Part shown: positions 13,629 to 21,574 of the stretch, in pieces
Numbering within the stretch: position 1 is the first letter of the stretch
Layout: each line of letters opens with the position of its first letter
Assembly: GCA_003978765.1 (NCBI GenBank)
Contig: QNYO01000050.1
Span: forward strand, 1 to 32,472
Length of the DNA stretch: 32,472 nucleotides
Direction: 5' to 3'
Source: Hydrogenimonas sp.
Lineage (GTDB): Bacteria > Campylobacterota > Campylobacteria > Campylobacterales > Hydrogenimonadaceae
Program-made: the position numbers and the translations under genes
Notes under the pieces: generated by a model
Told to the model about the DNA's origin: nothing
What the model saw: only the letters and a program-made list of their open reading frames with translations
The model's database searches: none

Positions 13629-15506
13629 TTAAAGTGTTAATAACAGTGCCCCATAGGCCGTATTCATCTCATCCAAAGGCAGGGCTTTATTGCTATAGGT
13701 TGAGTGGTTTTTGGCAATCAATAGATGGCTCTTTTGGAGAATCTTCTTCTCCCCAAAGAGTGAACCACACAGAACCACACCATCGAGTCCCATATCGGTT
13801 TGAATATCATCAATCGCAGTACTTAAAAATTCGGAGAAACTCTCAACCACACCAAAAGAGAGGGTTAAATCATCGACTCCAGCAAGCTTGAAACTCATTG
13901 CCGTTCGAACACTCCACAGAGGATCAAGACGACGCTCCTCTTTAAGTTTATAGTCAATTCTTGGTCCCTTTTTCCCTTTAAATGCTGCTGCATTCTCCAA
14001 CAACTTCACAACAGCTTGCGATGGTCTCTCTCCAAATCCTAAAATCACGCCAATCACACCAAAAAGTTTCATAATATTTGAACCATTTGGTGCAATCTCT
14101 TCACTCTCTAACCGATCTAAAACTCCTGGAAACTTCTGGTTAAAATTTGCAAGGAGTCGCTCTCCTGTCTCATTCATCGTGCGAATATCGGACAAGAGTT
14201 CACCAAAGGTTTGGTACTCAAAATCAAAGCGGATGAAGTCAACCAAGCCAAACTTTTTGGAGTGAATCATAATGGCACTATCATATGCTTGACTGATATA
14301 GATACCCGCTATTGTCTGATCAAGTAGATCATACTCTCCTAAGACAGAGAAGAATGCGGCATGACGATGGACATAACGAATGACAGGAACCCCTGTATCA
14401 GGTGCATCTTCACCCTCTGCAACCAATACCTCTTCCACCTCAATATCAGAGCCTGCTAATCTCTCTTTAGAAACAACGTGTGCAGACTCTTCATCCATCA
14501 TTCCAACATAGTCACCACAAAGGCTGACACTCTTTTTGCCATACCCTTTGCCTTGCCACGGTATAATCGACCGCTCACCCGATACAACCACAGCATCCCC
14601 CTCTTCTGTGACGACAACCTCCAACGGTTTAAGAGGGGTTACTTCAGAAGCAAAGGTTAAAGAGATCGGTGTCTGTGCATCGACACGATAGGAGAGATAA
14701 AAGAGCTTCTCACCTGTCTGATGGAGTGCCCGCATCAACAAAAAAAGCACCATATCATCAGGCAGTTTGACATGAGCAAACTCACCTTCATAAAAAGGGT
14801 AACTCTCTTGAAACGCCTTAGAAGTCTGCAACTTTATTCTCGGTTTTTCGATACTTCCAAGTGCCAGTACCTCTCCCTTTTGCACCTCAAAAAGGTGTGT
14901 TGCTGTATGAACATCGTAAAGAACAATCTCATCAACAGGAAATCTCTCGATATTCTTCTGTGTCAATGCTGCCACGGTGACTTGACCATTCATCGTTGTC
15001 ACAGTTGCATAACCACCACGATGAAGCACTTTTGCCAATGCTTCAAAGAGTTCGGTATGGTTACCATCGGCAGGTGCTTCCATCTCTTTGGCAAAATTGG
15101 TCAGTTTGACATCAGAAGGTTCTACAGGATAACCACACACATCACAGTGGGTAAAGAGATTACCAAAATGCTTACTTTCAGGTTCTTCAACATCGGCCAA
15201 ACAGTTCGGACATGGTGGCATCGCTTTAGGATAAGAAGTTGATGCTTCCCACACCTTCTCATCAGGTATTGCATCGACCACTTCAACACTATAAGATTTC
15301 ATAAAGATAGAATGGGGTACCGATTGTGCCAATTGATTGGCAAAATCTTCCAAAATTTCAGCCTCATCACTCTGCATATAAAGAGTTGTTTCATCCCCTT
15401 GACGTATCAGACGACCATGACATGAAGTATTCAAAAGTTCCCGTTGCAATACTCTCTCTAAAAGACCATTGTCCGTTACATTCAAAAATTTAAACGCTAA
15501 AATCAT
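13629..15506 (-). CDS. hydE: HydE, HypF-like hydrogenase accessory protein
   Basis: The protein has 625 residues and matches in place and type the HydE of Wolinella and Helicobacter hyd operons, which is needed for hydrogenase activity but has no agreed biochemical role. It resembles a worn-down HypF: a zinc-finger-like CPNC...CDVCGYPV block at about 98-128 and a Kae1/carbamoyltransferase-like C-terminal half. HypF's VQGVGFRP acylphosphatase motif is not found. The metal-binding HHYAH of HypF corresponds to VHRHAA here, and GGVFQNR corresponds to GSLFGEK. The start overlaps hydD by four bases (ATGA), and TetR C follows 30 bp downstream. A role in assembling HydABC is likely from context. Confidence 0.85.
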   Translation of the reverse strand: MILAFKFLNVTDNGLLERVLQRELLNTSCHGRLIRQGDETTLYMQSDEAEILEDFANQLAQSVPHSIFMKSYSVEVVDAIPDEKVWEASTSYPKAMPPCPNCLADVEEPESKHFGNLFTHCDVCGYPVEPSDVKLTNFAKEMEAPADGNHTELFEALAKVLHRGGYATVTTMNGQVTVAALTQKNIERFPVDEIVLYDVHTATHLFEVQKGEVLALGSIEKPRIKLQTSKAFQESYPFYEGEFAHVKLPDDMVLFLLMRALHQTGEKLFYLSYRVDAQTPISLTFASEVTPLKPLEVVVTEEGDAVVVSGERSIIPWQGKGYGKKSVSLCGDYVGMMDEESAHVVSKERLAGSDIEVEEVLVAEGEDAPDTGVPVIRYVHRHAAFFSVLGEYDLLDQTIAGIYISQAYDSAIMIHSKKFGLVDFIRFDFEYQTFGELLSDIRTMNETGERLLANFNQKFPGVLDRLESEEIAPNGSNIMKLFGVIGVILGFGERPSQAVVKLLENAAAFKGKKGPRIDYKLKEERRLDPLWSVRTAMSFKLAGVDDLTLSFGVVESFSEFLSTAIDDIQTDMGLDGVVLCGSLFGEKKILQKSHLLIAKNHSTYSNKALPLDEMNTAYGALLLTL

Positions 15507-16048
15507 CGCACTTCCCTAATAAAGGTCTCTTTTGCTACCTCTTGTAAGCTTGGAGAACAAATCTGTTTTGCTTCAACGCCCAAACCAGCAAGATGATCAA
15601 TAATCGCCTTCTCCATCGTTTTTGAAGCGATCAGTACCTCATCAGTTAAGGAGAAGGTTGAATCTTCACCAATCACATAGGGCACAACACCAACAATCTT
15701 CACAGGTGGGAGATCTCCAAACATTTGAATCATCTGCAGTGTCTGAAGCATCTCTACCTCATGAGCACTCCCTTGCCATGTGACACAGGCTGGTGCATCA
15801 TTAAAATCAAAGAAATAGACATCACCCACTTCACCATCATCGGTTGTCACACAATCAATAATCAGAACATGATCATAATCTGTAATGATTGGGATCAGCC
15901 GTTGTGCTAATGTTCCTCCATCCACAAGATCCACACTATGTTCATTCGACTCAAACCGATACTTCTTCTCCAAATAGTGCACCATATGTGGGCCAATCCC
16001 CTCATCTCCAAAAAGAATATTGCCTATACCAAGAATTAAAATTTTCAT
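15503..16048 (-). CDS. hydD: HydD, hydrogenase maturation endopeptidase
   Basis: The protein has 181 residues in the HyaD/HybD (M52) protease family. The N-terminus ILGIGNILFGDEGIGPHMV is the family signature; Glu17 is the expected nickel ligand. An Asp in the DGGT segment (DLVDGGTLAQ) and a His in WQGSAHEVEM supply further ligands. Such proteases cut the C-terminal peptide from the large subunit after nickel insertion. HydB is the only large subunit in this window with such an extension, so it is the clear substrate. GAAGGGAGAG precedes the ATG. The gene is separated from hydC by 143 bp containing a terminator-like hairpin. Confidence 0.95.
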   Translation of the reverse strand: MKILILGIGNILFGDEGIGPHMVHYLEKKYRFESNEHSVDLVDGGTLAQRLIPIITDYDHVLIIDCVTTDDGEVGDVYFFDFNDAPACVTWQGSAHEVEMLQTLQMIQMFGDLPPVKIVGVVPYVIGEDSTFSLTDEVLIASKTMEKAIIDHLAGLGVEAKQICSPSLQEVAKETFIREVR

Positions 16049-16160
16049 AACAGTACTATCTCTCCCTTCAGCGAATCAGAAAAAATTTTGAATCCATAAA
16101 ATCTTTTATCATGCGCAGAAAGAAGCTATATGCCTACAATACGCAAGTGTGTTGAAGAGG

Positions 16161-16186
16161 AAAAGCCGCCAAAGATGGCGACTTTT
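16161..16186 (-). terminator. Intrinsic terminator/attenuator between hydC and hydD
   Basis: On the minus strand AAAGTCGCC-ATCTTT-GGCGGCTTTT forms a 9-bp stem (one G-U) ending in a U-run, 6 bp after the hydC stop. It would reduce read-through from hydABC into hydDE, giving more structural subunits than maturation proteins. Confidence 0.65.
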
Positions 16187-16191
16187 ACAAT

Positions 16192-16881
16192 TTAGTGATC
16201 TTCGTGTTTCCACTTCATACCACTAAAGACGGCATCCATCGCACCATCTTTACCAAAGACGGCATTGTAAACAGCCATATAGATATGACCGACTACAAAG
16301 ATGATGATGCCCCACATCAAGATATGGTGAATTTCACGAACATTAGCCAATCCGCCCATCATCACTTCAAGTGCACGCATCGGCTCATAGAGCATAGCAC
16401 CCAAACCAACATGTGTTGTATGGACGTAAAGGATCAACCCTGTAACAATAATACCGATCAGCATCAGATAGAATCCAGCATACGCCGCAAACTGAATTGG
16501 GTTATAGATCCCTTTCAGTTTTGGGTGCTTTTCAATCAAAAGATAGTATCCAATCTGCTGTTTCCAGACTTGAATATTGGTCAAGTCTTTCAACGACTCC
16601 AACTCTCCACGATGATTACGTGTAAAGAGGAAGAGATAGGCTTTAAAGAAAAAGACAGCAACCAGTATCCATCCAATAATCTCATGCCAACCACGCATAT
16701 AGGCTTGTAAAAAGTTGGTTGGTTCAGCATTTGGTTCTGCTGTAATAAAAGGGTCGGCAATATAGAACCCTGTAAAGGTTAGGGCAACAATTGAGAATGC
16801 CCTAATCCAGTGTTGCCATCGATATGAAGCGGAGAACTCCTTCTCCCGCTCCATGAGTGTTTTTGTTTCATGGTTTGCCAT
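16192..16881 (-). CDS. hydC: HydC, Ni/Fe-hydrogenase b-type cytochrome subunit
   Basis: The protein has 229 residues in the HyaC/HydC family, with four hydrophobic helices and several His in or next to them: H27-WIRAF, RGWHEIIGW, HTTHVG, and IHHILMWGIIIFVVGHIYM. These supply ligands for two b hemes. It anchors the periplasmic HydAB dimer and passes electrons from H2 to menaquinone. I used the ATG at 16881, five nt after AAGGAG; a GTG two codons earlier lies inside the ribosome site. It follows hydB by 11 bp. Confidence 0.95.
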   Translation of the reverse strand: MANHETKTLMEREKEFSASYRWQHWIRAFSIVALTFTGFYIADPFITAEPNAEPTNFLQAYMRGWHEIIGWILVAVFFFKAYLFLFTRNHRGELESLKDLTNIQVWKQQIGYYLLIEKHPKLKGIYNPIQFAAYAGFYLMLIGIIVTGLILYVHTTHVGLGAMLYEPMRALEVMMGGLANVREIHHILMWGIIIFVVGHIYMAVYNAVFGKDGAMDAVFSGMKWKHEDH

Positions 16882-16892
16882 TGTCACTCCTT

Positions 16893-18626
16893 TTAGACAG
16901 AACAGGTGCCATAAAGCGGATCGAGTTTATACTCGCTGAGTGTATTGCCTTTGGTATCCATCACATGAACCGCACACGCAATACACGGGTCATACGAGTG
17001 GATGACACGGATAATTTCCAATGGCTGTGTCAAATCATGGATTTTAAGACCGATAAGATCTGCTTCGTAAGGTCCTTGGCGACCACTCGCATCGATTGGA
17101 CCAGCATTCCATGTTGAAGGAACAACCGCTTGATAGTTTTCAACCACACCATTTTTAATGCGGATCCAGTGGCTCAACATACCGCGTGGAACATCACCAA
17201 TACCGCGACCACGATACTCTTTATTTTTATCGATCACATATGGTGCACAGGTTGTTTGATCAACTTTGAGGTTCTCAACAAGGTTATTGAATGCTGTCAT
17301 ACCATTCTCTACAATCACTTTTGCCTGAAGCATACGTGCAGCTGTACGTCCAAGTGTTGTAAAGAGTGCATCAACAGGAAGACCTGTTCGATGCAAGAAG
17401 TCATCCACAGCCTTCTTAATCTTTTCATTGCCTCGTGCATAGCCAACCACCATACATGCCAATGGTCCAACCTCCATCGGTTGCCCATCATAACGTGGTG
17501 ACTTAATCCAGCTATACTTTTTCGACTCATCAATCAATTTAGAGTGGGTCATCTTGCCATCTGGACCAACACTCTCACCCTCGCGAAGACCTGTATAGTT
17601 TGGATTGGTTTTTCCTTCATATGGGTGAAGTGGTTCATTATCTTTGTACCATGAGTGAGTCGCCTCTTCTGTAATCAGATCTTCATTGATGTCGTAAACT
17701 TTGCTCAAATCTCCATTGAGGACATAACCTGAACTAAAGAGGTAGTCTTCTCGTCCAATCAGCATATCCTCATGTGCCATGAAGTTTTTCACACCGATTG
17801 GTTTGACAACAGAAGGCTCATCTTTATACATCTCTGCTGCCATGATAATATCTGCTTGATAGGCATTGATGACAAAGTGTGCCATCTCTTTAAACTGTGC
17901 CATCCACTCACCCATACGTGCAGGATCTTGAAGGTCCATAATACAAGTAACACCACCAACAGTAAGGCTTTGTGGGTGTGGGTTCTTACCACCAAAGATC
18001 GCCATCATACGTGCTGCAACACGCTGAAGCTCAAGTGCTTTGAGGTAGTGAGAGAGTGCGATGAGATTCTGTTCTGGTGTAAAGCGATAGGTTGGGTGTC
18101 CCCAGTAAGCATTAGCAAATGGTCCAAGACCTTGAGGGCTTTCAGCAAACTTTTTCACCTTCTCTTGAACACGAATCAGATCATTGACACCTGTTGCAAC
18201 CGGATCATCAGAGTATTTGAATGCTAATTCACTTGCTTTTTTTGGATCTGCTTTCAATGCAGAGACAATATCAACCCAGTCAAGACCGTGAAGCTGATAG
18301 AAGTGGACCACATGGTCATGCAAGAAGAGTGCAATATTCATCAAGGTACGTGTCAATTCAGCATTCAAAGGAATTTTAATACCCAGTGCATCTTCAACAG
18401 CCATGGTACTTTTGAGATAGTGTGAGAAGGTACAAACACCACAAATACGTTGCATCATAAAAGGTACATCACGTGGATCACGCCCTTTTGCAATCACCTC
18501 GAGTCCACGCCATAGTGTTGAACTAATATAAGCATTTTCAATCACACCCTCATCATTGACAACAACCTCTGCACGAAGGTGTCCTTCAATTCTGGTAATA
18601 GGATCGACTACAACTCTCTTTCCCAT
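16893..18626 (-). CDS. hydB: HydB, membrane-bound uptake [NiFe] hydrogenase large subunit
   Basis: The protein has 577 residues and oxidises H2 at the periplasmic face. Nickel ligands are Cys62 and Cys65 in RICGVCTFSH and Cys548 and Cys551 in DPCIACAVH. After His554 there are 23 more residues ending in GTCSV, the C-terminal peptide removed by HydD. No signal peptide is present; it is exported as a complex with the TAT-bearing HydA. The gene begins 3 bp after hydA. Length, motifs and operon fit group 1 (Wolinella-type) uptake hydrogenases. Confidence 0.97.
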   Translation of the reverse strand: MGKRVVVDPITRIEGHLRAEVVVNDEGVIENAYISSTLWRGLEVIAKGRDPRDVPFMMQRICGVCTFSHYLKSTMAVEDALGIKIPLNAELTRTLMNIALFLHDHVVHFYQLHGLDWVDIVSALKADPKKASELAFKYSDDPVATGVNDLIRVQEKVKKFAESPQGLGPFANAYWGHPTYRFTPEQNLIALSHYLKALELQRVAARMMAIFGGKNPHPQSLTVGGVTCIMDLQDPARMGEWMAQFKEMAHFVINAYQADIIMAAEMYKDEPSVVKPIGVKNFMAHEDMLIGREDYLFSSGYVLNGDLSKVYDINEDLITEEATHSWYKDNEPLHPYEGKTNPNYTGLREGESVGPDGKMTHSKLIDESKKYSWIKSPRYDGQPMEVGPLACMVVGYARGNEKIKKAVDDFLHRTGLPVDALFTTLGRTAARMLQAKVIVENGMTAFNNLVENLKVDQTTCAPYVIDKNKEYRGRGIGDVPRGMLSHWIRIKNGVVENYQAVVPSTWNAGPIDASGRQGPYEADLIGLKIHDLTQPLEIIRVIHSYDPCIACAVHVMDTKGNTLSEYKLDPLYGTCSV

Positions 18627-18629
18627 TCA

Positions 18630-19781
18630 TTACTCCTTAGGATTTTTAATCGATGAAATAGCGGCATGTGCGGCAATACCGATACCAACTGCTGTGAGGA
18701 CACCCATACCGATCTTATCGGCTGTTGCATCGGCACCAAGCCCACCAAAGACAGTTTCATAGAGTCTATCCGCTAAAGGCTCTTCATACGGTCCCATCGT
18801 ATCCCAGAAATCTGGCTCACTACATCCGATACATCCATGTCCTGCTTGAATTGGCCAAGAGGTATGGTCATTGAATCGCTCACGTGAACAGTTGTTAAAT
18901 GTATAAGGTCCTTTACACCCAACTTTATAGAGGCAGTAACCATCCATTGCATAAGAGTCACCAAACGCTTCAACAAACTCACCTGCGTCAAAACGACCAC
19001 GTCGTTCACAAAGGTCATGAATACGAAGACCATACGCCCATTTTGGACGGTTATACGCATCAAGTGCTGGAAGAGTTCCATAAAGAATGTAGTGTAGAAG
19101 GGTTCCTACAATATTCTTTTCACTTGGAGGACATCCTGGTACATTAATTACAGGTTTATGTGTCACTTCACTTAGTGGAACAGAGCCTGTTGGGTTTGGA
19201 GCCGCTGCTTGAATACCACCAAATGCCGAGCAGGTTCCAATCGCAAAGATTGCTGCCGCATCTTCAGAGGCTTTTTGTGCGGTTTTGAGTCCTGTTTGTC
19301 CATGTGGTCCAATCGTGAGATAACCACCATGCTCACCTGTTGGGATACCCCCTTCAACCATCAGAATATAGCGTCCTTTATACTTTTCGATCGCATGCTC
19401 AAGATTGTGTTCTGCTTGCCAACCAACAGCCGCCATAATCGTTTCATGGTATTCAAGTGAGATATAGTCAAAAATGAGACTATCAATCGTAGGATATGTG
19501 GTACGCAACAGACTCTCACTACACCCTGTACACTCCGCCATATGGAGCCAAATAATCGGTAATCGATCCGCCACTTCTGCCGCTTCTGCTACCGTTGGTG
19601 CAAAGGTTGCAGGCAACGACAAAACTGCTGTCATCGCACTTGCCCACTTCATAAAATCTCGTCGAGAAAATCCCTTCTCCTCCAAAAGTTCCGGGATCGA
19701 CTTATTCTCCTGAATTTTTGGAAGTTTTTTCAGCGCATTAATACGTTCAGAGAATCGCTGAAGCAAACTTGATTCATTCAT
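18630..19781 (-). CDS. hydA: HydA, uptake [NiFe] hydrogenase small subunit
   Basis: The protein has 383 residues. A long TAT signal has FSRRDFMKW at about 38-46, followed by a hydrophobic stretch and AEA at the likely cleavage site. The proximal cluster starts with AECTGCSES (two Cys only), so it lacks the two extra Cys of oxygen-tolerant MBH enzymes. GTCSAFGG and VPGCPP complete that cluster. HDLCER, VGCKGPYTFNNC and GCIGCSEPDF hold the distal and medial clusters. The C-terminus has a hydrophobic anchor (GVLTAVGIGIAAHAAIS). A 19-bp operator-like palindrome lies about 100 bp upstream. Confidence 0.97.
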   Translation of the reverse strand: MNESSLLQRFSERINALKKLPKIQENKSIPELLEEKGFSRRDFMKWASAMTAVLSLPATFAPTVAEAAEVADRLPIIWLHMAECTGCSESLLRTTYPTIDSLIFDYISLEYHETIMAAVGWQAEHNLEHAIEKYKGRYILMVEGGIPTGEHGGYLTIGPHGQTGLKTAQKASEDAAAIFAIGTCSAFGGIQAAAPNPTGSVPLSEVTHKPVINVPGCPPSEKNIVGTLLHYILYGTLPALDAYNRPKWAYGLRIHDLCERRGRFDAGEFVEAFGDSYAMDGYCLYKVGCKGPYTFNNCSRERFNDHTSWPIQAGHGCIGCSEPDFWDTMGPYEEPLADRLYETVFGGLGADATADKIGMGVLTAVGIGIAAHAAISSIKNPKE

Positions 19782-19818
19782 GGTATCTCCTTATTGAAAG
19801 TAGAGCAGCCGCTATCCT

Positions 19819-19865
19819 TGTCATAATCTGTCCTTCCTGTTCATATAAACATACACATTATGACA
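19819..19865. repeat. 8-bp inverted repeat in the hydA leader
   Basis: TGTCATAA (19819-19826) and TTATGACA (19858-19865) are perfect complements 31 bp apart, upstream of the hydA ATG. The second arm overlaps a -10-like CATAAT on the minus strand. This may be a two-site regulator target or a leader hairpin. No function is known. Confidence 0.3.
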
Positions 19866-19879
19866 CCCGGCATGACCCA

Positions 19880-19898
19880 TGAATGAATATTAATTCAT
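19880..19898 (+). promoter_or_regulatory. 19-bp operator-like palindrome upstream of hydABC
   Basis: TGAATGAA-TATTA-ATTCAT contains a perfect 18-bp inverted repeat, AATGAAT-ATTA-ATTCATT, continuing one base past the site. It is the best copy of the motif also found twice before psrA. It stands about where a -35 would be for the CATAAT box at 19857-19862 on the minus strand, so binding could block hydA transcription. It lies in the divergent gap between hydA and TetR D. The rest of this 325-bp gap is AT-rich, apart from the palindrome at 20027. Confidence 0.6.
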
Positions 19899-20026
19899 TT
19901 AAACTTAATCTTTGATGAACATAAAGTTTTTTCATCAAAAATAATTAATCAGTTTATTTGTAAAACTTATTTGGTTTTTTATTAAAAATATAAACATTAC
20001 TTAACTATAATAAAGCATCATCCTAA

Positions 20027-20046
20027 GGTACTTAGAAATAAGTACC
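20027..20046 (+). promoter_or_regulatory. Perfect palindrome with T-run before TetR D: operator or attenuator
   Basis: GGTACTTAGAAATAAGTACC has perfect 8-bp arms and a GAAA loop and is followed by ATTTTTT. It lies 60 bp upstream of the TetR D start. The shape fits an intrinsic terminator in the leader of the TetR D-hupSL operon, or an operator for a dimeric repressor. It is unlike the 19-bp motif, so it would belong to a different regulator if it is an operator. Confidence 0.5.
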
Positions 20047-20106
20047 ATTTTTTGGTGAAGTTTTATAGTTTGGATGGTAGAATTTACTATTTGCAGGATA
20101 TAATCA

Positions 20107-20709
20107 ATGAGACGATCAAAAGAGAGTAAGAAGATTGATATTATTAAAACCGCACTACGCCTTTTTTCAAAACGAGGATTTTATACAACAACCATACCAG
20201 AGATTGCAAAAGCGATGAGCATGAGTGCAGGTAACTTTTATAACTACTTCTCCTCCAAAGAGAAGTTAGCAGAAGAGATTATTCGATATATTTCTGAATA
20301 TCTTGCTACTAAAATTCGTACCATTAATGAGTCACCGCACCTCTCGACCAAAGAGAAGATTCGAGAAATTGTCCATATCTACTTCCAAATTGCCATTGAA
20401 GAACCCGAAATGCTGGACTTTTTTCTACGCATCTATCTCTCAAATCGTGAAATCTATAAAGAGCGATGTCAAGGCATCACCTGTATTATGGCCTTTGTGA
20501 CAGAACTGATGATCTTCTTTGATGATGGTGTACAAAAAGGGGATCTTCGTAACCAAAACTTCTTCTCAGCCTTTGGCCTCTTTATGGGATACCTTGGCGG
20601 TATGGTCTTTCTTAATGGTGAAGCGATTCTCCCTGAACCCCTTGAAAGTTATGAAGAGTCGATCACCGAAAATATCTATCGAGCCCTGAAAAATGATGAC
20701 CAAGCCTAA
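20107..20709 (+). CDS. TetR-family regulator D, first gene of the hupSL operon
   Basis: The protein has 200 residues. The HTH (ALRLFSKRGFYTTTIPEIAKAMSMSAGNFYNYFSSK) lies at about 16-52, and FFLRIYLSNREIY with the GYLGGMVFLNGEAILPEPLESY segment marks it as a paralogue of TetR A, B and C. AGGA precedes the ATG by 8 nt. The 3' end overlaps hupS by 17 bp, so the regulator and the hydrogenase are made from one mRNA. It likely controls this operon and perhaps divergent hydABC. Confidence 0.92.
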   Translation: MRRSKESKKIDIIKTALRLFSKRGFYTTTIPEIAKAMSMSAGNFYNYFSSKEKLAEEIIRYISEYLATKIRTINESPHLSTKEKIREIVHIYFQIAIEEPEMLDFFLRIYLSNREIYKERCQGITCIMAFVTELMIFFDDGVQKGDLRNQNFFSAFGLFMGYLGGMVFLNGEAILPEPLESYEESITENIYRALKNDDQA

Positions 20710-21574
20710 AGTCATCTGGCTTCAAGGGGCCTCGTGCAATGGAAACAGTCACGCCTTTTTTAACTACCCTTACCTAAAAACCCTTCTCCAAGCATTCGAT
20801 TTTCTCTACCATCCCCTCCTTCCATCACCCTTACCATTGGCATCTATAGTAAATGATTATTCAATTACCTGTGATATTTTAATCTTTGAGGGGAGTGTTG
20901 ATGCTAAGTTTAATCGTGCAGGTCTCTCAAGTGACACACTTTTACAACGCTTTGATGGGCGTGCCAAAACAATCATCGCTGCTGGTACTTGTGCCTCCTT
21001 TGGTGGGATCTTTTCTGAAAATGACCAAAATACAAGCGGAATTCTCTATCGTCATGAACAACCACTTAACAAACCGCTCATCTCTCAAAGTGATGTGATC
21101 AATCTACCGGGATGTCCTGTCCATCCTCATAACCTTGCAACCATCCTCTTAGCACTAAAAGCCAATCAGCCCATTCCCCTTGATACAATGCACCGCCCCA
21201 AAGAGATCTATGCCCATACTGTCCATCAAGGGTGCAGTCGTAGTGAATATTTTGAGTGGAAAGTCGATGCCAAAAGCTTTGGACACAAAGAGGGGTGTCT
21301 CTTTTATGAGCAGGGGTGTCGCGCACCTATGACTCATGGTAACTGCAATCTTGTGCTTTGGAATGAAGTCAACTCAAAACCGAGAGCAGGAATACCATGT
21401 TTTGGCTGTACAGATCCAAAATTTCCAAACTTCTCCTTTTTTCACACCCCAAAAAATATGTCCATACCTGCTGAAATTCCACTCGATGTTTCCAAGCGTG
21501 CCTACCTTACGATCAGCGGTATTGCCAAAACATTCTCTATCCCCCGACTAAAGAAAAGATTGCTTGATGATTAA
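20693..21574 (+). CDS. hupS: HupS-like cytosolic [NiFe] hydrogenase small subunit with altered proximal cluster site
   Basis: The protein has 293 residues without signal peptide or C-terminal anchor, so it is cytosolic. The proximal cluster site reads GASC15NGN18SHAFF: the second Cys of the usual CxxC is Asn (codon AAC). Cys100 (AGTCASFGG) and Cys141 (LPGCPVHP) are kept. The distal site has His178 and Cys181 (HQGCSR) with Cys202 and Cys209, and the medial site has Cys218, Cys236 and Cys239. The type is closest to group 2 (HupS/sensor-like) small subunits, but a tree is needed. It overlaps TetR D upstream and hupL downstream. No membrane partner is encoded with it, so electrons would go to a soluble carrier, or the pair may act as a sensor. 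Confidence 0.88.
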   Translation: MMTKPKVIWLQGASCNGNSHAFFNYPYLKTLLQAFDFLYHPLLPSPLPLASIVNDYSITCDILIFEGSVDAKFNRAGLSSDTLLQRFDGRAKTIIAAGTCASFGGIFSENDQNTSGILYRHEQPLNKPLISQSDVINLPGCPVHPHNLATILLALKANQPIPLDTMHRPKEIYAHTVHQGCSRSEYFEWKVDAKSFGHKEGCLFYEQGCRAPMTHGNCNLVLWNEVNSKPRAGIPCFGCTDPKFPNFSFFHTPKNMSIPAEIPLDVSKRAYLTISGIAKTFSIPRLKKRLLDD

